Of a stretch of DNA of 64,000 bases, positions 58,832 to 64,000 are shown in pieces; position 1 is the first letter of the stretch, and every line of letters begins with the position of its first letter. Origin of the DNA: Bacillus sp. BGMRC 2118. GTDB taxonomy: Bacteria; Bacillota; Bacilli; Bacillales; SA4. A program made the translations under genes and the position numbers. The notes beneath the pieces are model-generated. The model saw nothing but the letters and a program-made list of their open reading frames with translations, was not told the origin of the DNA and ran no database searches. The DNA lies in contig VTTJ01000002.1 in assembly GCA_008364785.1 (NCBI GenBank), positions 248,001-312,000 of the forward strand. The letters run 5' to 3'.

Positions 58832-59637
58832 TGGTCCTCCAATTTACGAAAAAACAACTTATTTTACTAGTCTCTGGAATCGTTGTAATTGGCTTAATCT
58901 ACTTTGGCGTGTACTATCTGACATCTTCAAAGTGGACAACGCAAAAGGAACTTCTTAGTTCCTCGATCAACGTTGAGGATCAGCAAATTGTTCAACTTGA
59001 AAAGAAGATCAAGTCTAGTGAAACAGAAACACTGGAAAGTACGCTTCACTTGCAGCGTAAGCTTCCTGTTGAACCGATTGTGGAGCAGCTAATTCTAGAT
59101 TTAGAAAAAGCCGAAACTGTTTCGAAAAGCTTTATCTCAAGTATCAATTTTACCGAGGGATCCTTCGGTGATGAAAGTACACTTGAGCAATTTCAAGAGT
59201 TTCAGCAAAAGGATGAAGATCGCGTGGAGGATGTAACAGATGAATCAAAAGAGGAATCTAGTAAAACTCCAGAACAATCTGATTCAACACAGGAAGGAAC
59301 TCAGGAATCTTCAGAACTCACGAGTTTAGGAATTGAGAAGCTGGAGTTAACACTAACGGTAGAATCTCCTTCATATTTTGAAATGAGAACCTTCTTAAAT
59401 ACAATTGAGAACTTAACAAGAATTGTCAGAGTGGAAGAGTTAACGTTTACTGGATTAGAAGAATTAACATCTCTTGACCAAACGGTTCAAACAGTAAAAT
59501 ATACTGTCGTTCTTTCGACATTTTATTATCCTGAGTTGGAAGATTTAAAGGACCAGCTGCCACAAATGGATACGCCAAAGCCTGCGGATAAGGTAAATCC
59601 TTTATCCAATTACACACCGAAAAAAGATGACAATTAA
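58831..59637 (+). CDS. pilO: type IV pilus assembly protein PilO
   Basis: 268 residues. One transmembrane helix (about 8-30), a coiled coil (about 45-90), an acidic Glu/Ser/Thr-rich insert (about 125-165) and a C-terminal ferredoxin-like domain (TLTVESPSYFEMRTFLNTIE). It pairs with PilN. It is the last pilus gene; no PilP or PilQ follows, as expected without an outer membrane. Terminator at 59660. Confidence 0.88.
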   Translation: MVLQFTKKQLILLVSGIVVIGLIYFGVYYLTSSKWTTQKELLSSSINVEDQQIVQLEKKIKSSETETLESTLHLQRKLPVEPIVEQLILDLEKAETVSKSFISSINFTEGSFGDESTLEQFQEFQQKDEDRVEDVTDESKEESSKTPEQSDSTQEGTQESSELTSLGIEKLELTLTVESPSYFEMRTFLNTIENLTRIVRVEELTFTGLEELTSLDQTVQTVKYTVVLSTFYYPELEDLKDQLPQMDTPKPADKVNPLSNYTPKKDDN

Positions 59638-59659
59638 AAAATTTGACGAAAACCTTTCA

Positions 59660-59694
59660 TAACAAGACGACAAATGTCTTGTTATTTTTTTTTG
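59660..59694 (+). terminator. pil operon terminator
   Basis: AACAAGAC/GTCTTGTT followed by a run of nine T after one A. Confidence 0.88.
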
Positions 59695-59757
59695 TCTATA
59701 TGTTACAGTGGGGACAAGTATTCCTGAGAAATAACGACACAGGTAGGAGGTGTGACA

Positions 59758-60864
59758 ATGGACAAGCAAAAAGTGACGATTAAAATTAATGGAAAAGAGC
59801 GGTCGTTTTATGAAACGACATCGGAGAATCAAATAGAAGAAACAAAGATCGTTCCTGATAGAACGGTTGAAAAAGATCATGAAACATTCAAGATGGTCGA
59901 TATTGATGAAGTTCTCGCAAAAGAGGAAATCGCAGCCGCAAATCAAGAAGACGAAGATGAGTTTGATTGGGTGTTACCACAGCAGCCTGTTCGAGATCAC
60001 ACATTACATAGGGAAAGTATTGTTAATATTGATGATCTACGTAAAAAGAAAACACCGACAATTACATCCTTTAAAGTTGGAAGTACATTTAAGAAAAAAA
60101 ATAAAGATTCATTTCCATTAAAAACACTTCTACTATCTATCATTTCTGCACTTGTCGTCGGTACGTGTTTTGGCATGGTCGTGCTTAGGATGTTTACAGG
60201 TGAGACGATTCCTGTTGCCACAAACCAAACTCAGCAGGTAGAAAAGGAAGCAACAGGGAAAGAGCCAAGTAACGAAGGAAAAGGTGCTGCAGACGTCCCA
60301 AAAGAATCATTTACGGTTCCTGCTTTAGATGTTTTCTTAGTACAAGGAGGCGCGTTCTCGAATGAAACGGCTGCAACACCTATACTAGAAGAAATCAAGA
60401 ACAAGGGTTTTGCAGGGACGACGGTAAACATCAATGATAAACACTTCTTATTCCTAGGAATTGGATTTACTAAAGAGATGAGTACCGCAATGAGTATACC
60501 GTATAATGAACAAGGACAGGAAACCTATGTAAAGACTATTTCTACACCTGAAAAAAATGTATCAGATAACCCGGAAGTATTAAAGGCAAGACAACTATTT
60601 GATCAACTCCTAGCTTATACGACAAATAAATATGCTGCTACTCCACAAACAGTGGAGTGGTCAGACATCGGAAAGGCAATGGAAGGATTAAAAATTGCGG
60701 ATGAAAAGACAACGTCTGCCTCCTTTATTGCAGCCGTAAAAGAAGCATATGAGAAAACAGCAAGCTACGAATCTAGTGGAGATATGAAAGATTTTTGGGG
60801 AGCACAACAAGCATTATTAACAAGTTATCAAGTCTACCAAAAATGGATTTCTGAGCAAGGGTAA
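59758..60864 (+). CDS. spoIIB: sporulation septum protein SpoIIB (SPOR domain)
   Basis: 368 residues. A cytoplasmic, acidic N-terminal part (1-120), one transmembrane helix (about 122-145) and an extracellular SPOR-type domain (about 195-265, DVFLVQGGAFSNETAATPIL) that binds denuded glycan at the septum. In B. subtilis SpoIIB localises to the engulfing septum and helps SpoIIDMP. The start is ATG 59758 behind AGGAGG; a GTG two codons earlier is less likely. Position before maf agrees with B. subtilis. Confidence 0.9.
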   Translation: MDKQKVTIKINGKERSFYETTSENQIEETKIVPDRTVEKDHETFKMVDIDEVLAKEEIAAANQEDEDEFDWVLPQQPVRDHTLHRESIVNIDDLRKKKTPTITSFKVGSTFKKKNKDSFPLKTLLLSIISALVVGTCFGMVVLRMFTGETIPVATNQTQQVEKEATGKEPSNEGKGAADVPKESFTVPALDVFLVQGGAFSNETAATPILEEIKNKGFAGTTVNINDKHFLFLGIGFTKEMSTAMSIPYNEQGQETYVKTISTPEKNVSDNPEVLKARQLFDQLLAYTTNKYAATPQTVEWSDIGKAMEGLKIADEKTTSASFIAAVKEAYEKTASYESSGDMKDFWGAQQALLTSYQVYQKWISEQG

Positions 60865-60890
60865 AAGTCTCTAATTAAGTCATAAAAAGT

Positions 60891-60929
60891 TGGGAAGAAG
60901 CGAAAGATATACTGCTTCTTCCCATTTTT
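60891..60929 (+). terminator. spoIIB terminator
   Basis: TGGGAAGAAGC/GCTTCTTCCCA, 12-nt loop, then TTTTTA. Confidence 0.85.
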
Positions 60930-61001
60930 AGTTTGTCACAGAATGCTCTCGATTTGCTTAAAAAATGCAAAATACGGCGATACTAAATCTGTTTTTTAAA
61001 A

Positions 61002-61030
61002 TTTGTAGAAATTGGTAGAGGATGGTATGA
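61002..61030 (+). promoter_or_regulatory. possible promoter of maf-radC
   Basis: TTGTAG, 17 bp, TATGAT with a TGG extension (TGGTATGAT). Confidence 0.4.
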
Positions 61031-61081
61031 TTATGGTGTATTGTATCTTCCTAAAAAAACCAAATAAAGTTAGGTGATGAT

Positions 61082-61648
61082 ATGCAACACCTCGTTTTAG
61101 CCTCTTCGTCTCCAAGACGAAAAGAACTGCTGACAAACCTCAGAATTCCTTTTGATATTTCGGCTAGCACGATTGAAGAGATCATTGATCCGTCTCATAC
61201 ACCAGAAGAAGTCGTTGTTTCACTTGCCTCACAAAAAGCTCTGGATGTAGCCAGGCACTATCCAGATTCCATAGTAGTGGGTGCAGACACCATTGTCGTG
61301 AGAGATCAGAACATTTTAGGTAAACCAAAGAACGAAGATGATGCCTTTCAAATGCTCTCTATGTTATCGAATGCGACACATCATGTTTTAACAGGTGTGG
61401 CACTTGTTAAGGGAGGTCACGTACATTCCTTTTATGTTGATACAGAAGTAACATTTTGGCCACTATCACAGGAAGACATAAAAAAATATATTCAAAGTAA
61501 AGAACCGTTTGATAAGGCTGGGTCCTATGGCATTCAAGGATTAGGAGCAGCATTTGTTAAGGAAATTAAAGGTGATTATTTCTCCGTTGTTGGTTTACCT
61601 GTTTCAACCTTAATTAGGGAGTTAAAGAAACTAGGTTTTGAACCATAG
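61082..61648 (+). CDS. maf: Maf nucleotide pyrophosphatase
   Basis: 188 residues. A nucleoside triphosphate pyrophosphatase linked to septation arrest. The N-terminal LASSSPRRKELL, then VVGADTIVVRD and the Maf loop DKAGSYGIQG are all intact. GTTAGGTGATG precedes the ATG. It lies upstream of radC with 13 nt between, the usual maf-radC-mreB order. Confidence 0.95.
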   Translation: MQHLVLASSSPRRKELLTNLRIPFDISASTIEEIIDPSHTPEEVVVSLASQKALDVARHYPDSIVVGADTIVVRDQNILGKPKNEDDAFQMLSMLSNATHHVLTGVALVKGGHVHSFYVDTEVTFWPLSQEDIKKYIQSKEPFDKAGSYGIQGLGAAFVKEIKGDYFSVVGLPVSTLIRELKKLGFEP

Positions 61649-61661
61649 GAGGGAAATGTAG

Positions 61662-62354
61662 TTGGTACAAAGTTCTTCATTGATGATTAAAGATTTTCCG
61701 CAGGACGAAAGACCGAGAGAACGATTGCTCGTTGACGGACCGAAAAGCTTATCGAACCATGAGCTGCTTGCGATTCTGCTCAGAACAGGGTCAAAGGACG
61801 AATCTGTTCTGCAGCTCGCCAACCGTCTATTGAATCATTTCGAAGGATTACGCATGTTAAAGGATGCAACCATCGAAGAGCTTACGATGATGAAGGGAAT
61901 TGGAAAAACAAAAGCCATTCAAATTATGGCCGCTGTTGAGTTAGGAAGAAGAATCGGGAATTTGCGCTATGATGAACGATATGTCATTCGTTCCCCAGAA
62001 GATGGAGCCAACTACGTAATGGAAGATATGCGTTTCTTAACGCAAGAGCATTTTGTTTGTCTCTATTTGAATACGAAAAATCAAGTTCTTCACAAACAAA
62101 CGATTTTTATCGGAAGTTTAAACGCCTCCATTGTTCACCCCAGAGAAGTGTTTAAGGAAGCCTTTAGACGCTCGGCAGCCTCTATTATATGCATTCATAA
62201 TCATCCGTCTGGAGACCCGGCTCCAAGTAAGGAAGACATTGAAGTAACCAAGCGGTTATCAGAATGTGGAAAAATTATTGGAATTGAATTACTCGATCAT
62301 CTCATTATCGGAGATGGGAAATTTGTCAGTCTGAAAGAAAAAGGATATGTGTAG
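61662..62354 (+). CDS. radC: RadC family JAB-domain protein
   Basis: 230 residues. An N-terminal helix-hairpin-helix (GIGKTKAIQIMAAVELGRR near 85) and a C-terminal MPN/JAB metalloprotease-like domain with HNHPSGDPAPSKEDIE. The historic DNA-repair name is doubtful, and the true function is unsettled. It starts at TTG 61662, 8 nt behind AGGAGGG. Confidence 0.93.
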   Translation: MVQSSSLMIKDFPQDERPRERLLVDGPKSLSNHELLAILLRTGSKDESVLQLANRLLNHFEGLRMLKDATIEELTMMKGIGKTKAIQIMAAVELGRRIGNLRYDERYVIRSPEDGANYVMEDMRFLTQEHFVCLYLNTKNQVLHKQTIFIGSLNASIVHPREVFKEAFRRSAASIICIHNHPSGDPAPSKEDIEVTKRLSECGKIIGIELLDHLIIGDGKFVSLKEKGYV

Positions 62355-62460
62355 CACTATCCTTTTTGAGTCACATCATTTATAATACTCTTTGTGAGTT
62401 TTTTAACTAGTGAAAACTAGTCTGATACGTGACTACTCAACATATTGTTAGAAATAGAGC

Positions 62461-62494
62461 TTGTTCAAAAGGAATTTCTGACCATTTTGAACAA
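62461..62494. promoter_or_regulatory. perfect inverted repeat upstream of mreB
   Basis: TTGTTCAAAA, 14 nt, TTTTGAACAA, with no mismatch in the 10-bp arms. There is no T-run, so it is not an ordinary terminator. It sits 59 bp before mreB. Confidence 0.5.
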
Positions 62495-62552
62495 AGGTTA
62501 GAAGCATAGTCAGAAGCCTGATAGATAAAAGGTTAGAAAGGAAGATACATAC

Positions 62553-63578
62553 ATGATAGGTACAAGAGACCTTGGAATAGATTTAGGAACAGCCAATACG
62601 TTAGTATATGTAAAAGGAAAAGGGGTAGTTGTACGTGAACCGTCGGTGGTAGCAGTACAAACGAACTCCAAACACATTGTTGCCGTTGGTAATGATGCGA
62701 AAAACATGATTGGTCGTACGCCTGGAAACGTTATTGCAACAAGACCGATGAAAGACGGCGTTATTGCTGATTATGAAACAACAACAACAATGATGAAATA
62801 TTACATGAAACAAGCGTTAAAAAATAAAAGCTTTTTCTCTGGAAAACCGTATGTCATGATTTGTGTGCCATCTGGTATTACAGAGGTTGAGGAACGTGCT
62901 GTGATTGAAGCGGCTAAACAGGCAGGCGCGAGAGAAGCTTTCACGATTGAAGAGCCGTTTGCTGCAGCAATCGGAGCAAACCTTCCAGTATGGGAACCAA
63001 CAGGTAGTATGGTTGTTGATATCGGTGGAGGAACAACTGAAGTTGCGATTATTTCATTAGGCGGTATTGTAACAAGTGAATCGATTCGTATTGCCGGTGA
63101 TGAAATGGACGATGCAATTATTCAATACATTAAGAAAAACTACAATCTTATGATCGGAGAACGTACAGCCGAGATGTTAAAGGTAGAAGCAGGTTCTGCT
63201 GGTTCACCTGATGGAATTGATGACATTGATATACGTGGACGAGACCTGTTAACTGGATTACCTAAAACGATTGCCATTTCTGCAAATGAAGTAGCAGATG
63301 CGCTAAAGGATACAGTAACTGCCATTGTTGAAGCAGTGAAGGTAACTCTAGAAAAAACACCACCGGAGCTGGCGGCTGATATTATGGACCGTGGAATCGT
63401 ATTAACGGGTGGCGGTGCATTACTTCGAAACTTAGACAAAGTAATTAGTGAGGAAACAAGCATGCCTGTACTTGTTGCAGAGAATCCGCTTGACTGTGTT
63501 GCCATCGGAACAGGAAAATCATTAGATAACATCGATCTATTTAAGAATAAAGCAAAATATTCAAACCGTAGATACTAA
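62553..63578 (+). CDS. mreB: rod shape-determining protein MreB
   Basis: 341 residues. The actin-like filament protein that organises the lateral-wall elongasome. Seen: [15 protein letters not shown] (phosphate 1), [13 protein letters not shown] (phosphate 2), and [15 protein letters not shown] (adenosine loop). GAAAGGAAG precedes the ATG. It is followed by a hairpin and then mreC. Confidence 0.97.
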   Translation: MIGTRDLGIDLGTANTLVYVKGKGVVVREPSVVAVQTNSKHIVAVGNDAKNMIGRTPGNVIATRPMKDGVIADYETTTTMMKYYMKQALKNKSFFSGKPYVMICVPSGITEVEERAVIEAAKQAGAREAFTIEEPFAAAIGANLPVWEPTGSMVVDIGGGTTEVAIISLGGIVTSESIRIAGDEMDDAIIQYIKKNYNLMIGERTAEMLKVEAGSAGSPDGIDDIDIRGRDLLTGLPKTIAISANEVADALKDTVTAIVEAVKVTLEKTPPELAADIMDRGIVLTGGGALLRNLDKVISEETSMPVLVAENPLDCVAIGTGKSLDNIDLFKNKAKYSNRRY

Positions 63579-63619
63579 CCGATGGACCTAAGAAGATGTT
63601 CTTAGGTCTTTCTTCGGTA
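63579..63619 (+). terminator. hairpin between mreB and mreC
   Basis: GACCTAAGAA/TTCTTAGGTC inside an outer ACCGA/TCGGT pair; probably attenuates mreB-mreC read-through. Confidence 0.6.
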
Positions 63620-63713
63620 AAACCTATAGAGTTTCTCCAAAGAAAGTACATAATTTAACTAAAATAGAGCCTACTAAATAGAGAGAATTAACTGTGCAAA
63701 GAGGGTGAGGATC

Positions 63714-64000
63714 ATGCCACAGTTCTTTTTAAACAAGCGGCTTATCATTTTATTAGTCAGTATCATTATTTTAGTGGCATTGATTGGCTTTTCAATAAAT
63801 GATAGAGAAAAATTAACATGGCCGGAGCAGTTTATTAAAGATTCGATGGGATGGGTTGGAGGAGTATTTCATTATCCAGCGCTAGGAGTAAAAGAGTTTG
63901 TTGAAAATGTTCAAAATTTAGAAGACACCTATAAAGAAAATAAGGAACTAAAAGCTAAATTAGAAGAATATGTGGAATTATCAGTGAAGGCAAGATCTCT
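63714..64000 (+). CDS. mreC: rod shape-determining protein MreC (cut by window end)
   Basis: The first 95 codons only. A PQFFLNKRL-type cytoplasmic start, one transmembrane helix (about 9-27), then the periplasm-side coiled-coil start (VENVQNLEDTYKENKELKAK). This is the normal MreC layout and position after mreB. GAGGGTGAGG precedes the ATG. The C-terminal beta domain is outside the window. Confidence 0.92.
   Translation, partial: MPQFFLNKRLIILLVSIIILVALIGFSINDREKLTWPEQFIKDSMGWVGGVFHYPALGVKEFVENVQNLEDTYKENKELKAKLEEYVELSVKARS

Noticed and set aside
42084..59637. prophage or integrative element carrying the pilus genes
   Set aside because: No integrase, transposase, attachment repeats or phage genes are seen at either edge; both flanks are the conserved folC and spoIIB neighbourhoods.

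Overview
The window is a contiguous stretch of low-GC, Gram-positive, endospore-forming chromosome, most likely a member of the Bacillaceae. The evidence is the gene content (gerE, gerM, spoVID, ysxE, lonB, spoIIB), strong Shine-Dalgarno sites with frequent TTG and GTG starts, and a gene order that largely follows Bacillus subtilis from trxA to mreC as I recall it. I see no prophage, insertion sequence or CRISPR array.

Region 1 (1-14.3 kb): trxA; uvrC; a lysine riboswitch with lysC; yslB on the minus strand; the sdhCAB succinate:menaquinone oxidoreductase operon; a ysmA-type thioesterase; gerE behind a consensus sigma-K promoter; a MarR-type regulator; racE; gerM; rph; rdgB; and a YsnB-type phosphoesterase. 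Region 2 (14.3-16.1 kb): a GC-rich structured repeat, a tRNA-Gly/tRNA-Arg pair behind a perfect sigma-A promoter, and the TPR gene ysoA. The ilv-leu operon found nearby in B. subtilis is absent. Region 3 (16.2-24.3 kb): the proteostasis block tig, clpX, lonB (perfect sigma-F promoter), lonA and ysxC. Region 4 (24.4-32.1 kb): two small membrane-protein genes, then the haem operon hemA-X-C-D-B-L. Region 5 (32.2-41.9 kb): spoVID, a repeat-rich gap, ysxE, small membrane ORFs, a valine T-box with valS, folC, and a membrane GAF-GGDEF diguanylate cyclase.

Region 6 (42-59.6 kb) is the accessory highlight, a complete Gram-positive type IV pilus locus. It sits between folC and spoIIB, where B. subtilis carries only comC. 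It encodes a 1327-residue secreted DUF5057-like protein with four BIG2-type Ig domains, a membrane-anchored ankyrin protein, three minor-pilin genes on the minus strand (PilV-, PilW- and PilX-like), an unknown acidic membrane protein, a VanW-like protein, PilB, PilT, PilC, a major pilin, the prepilin peptidase, and PilM, PilN and PilO. The PilB N-terminus carries two tandem copies of the 24-residue MshEN-type c-di-GMP-binding pattern. With the diguanylate cyclase gene about 10 kb upstream, this suggests a c-di-GMP-tuned pilus. Region 7 (59.7-64 kb): spoIIB, maf, radC, mreB and the start of mreC, cut by the window end.

An intergenic repeat family is scattered through the window in at least six places. 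Comparisons with B. subtilis are from memory; no alignments were run.
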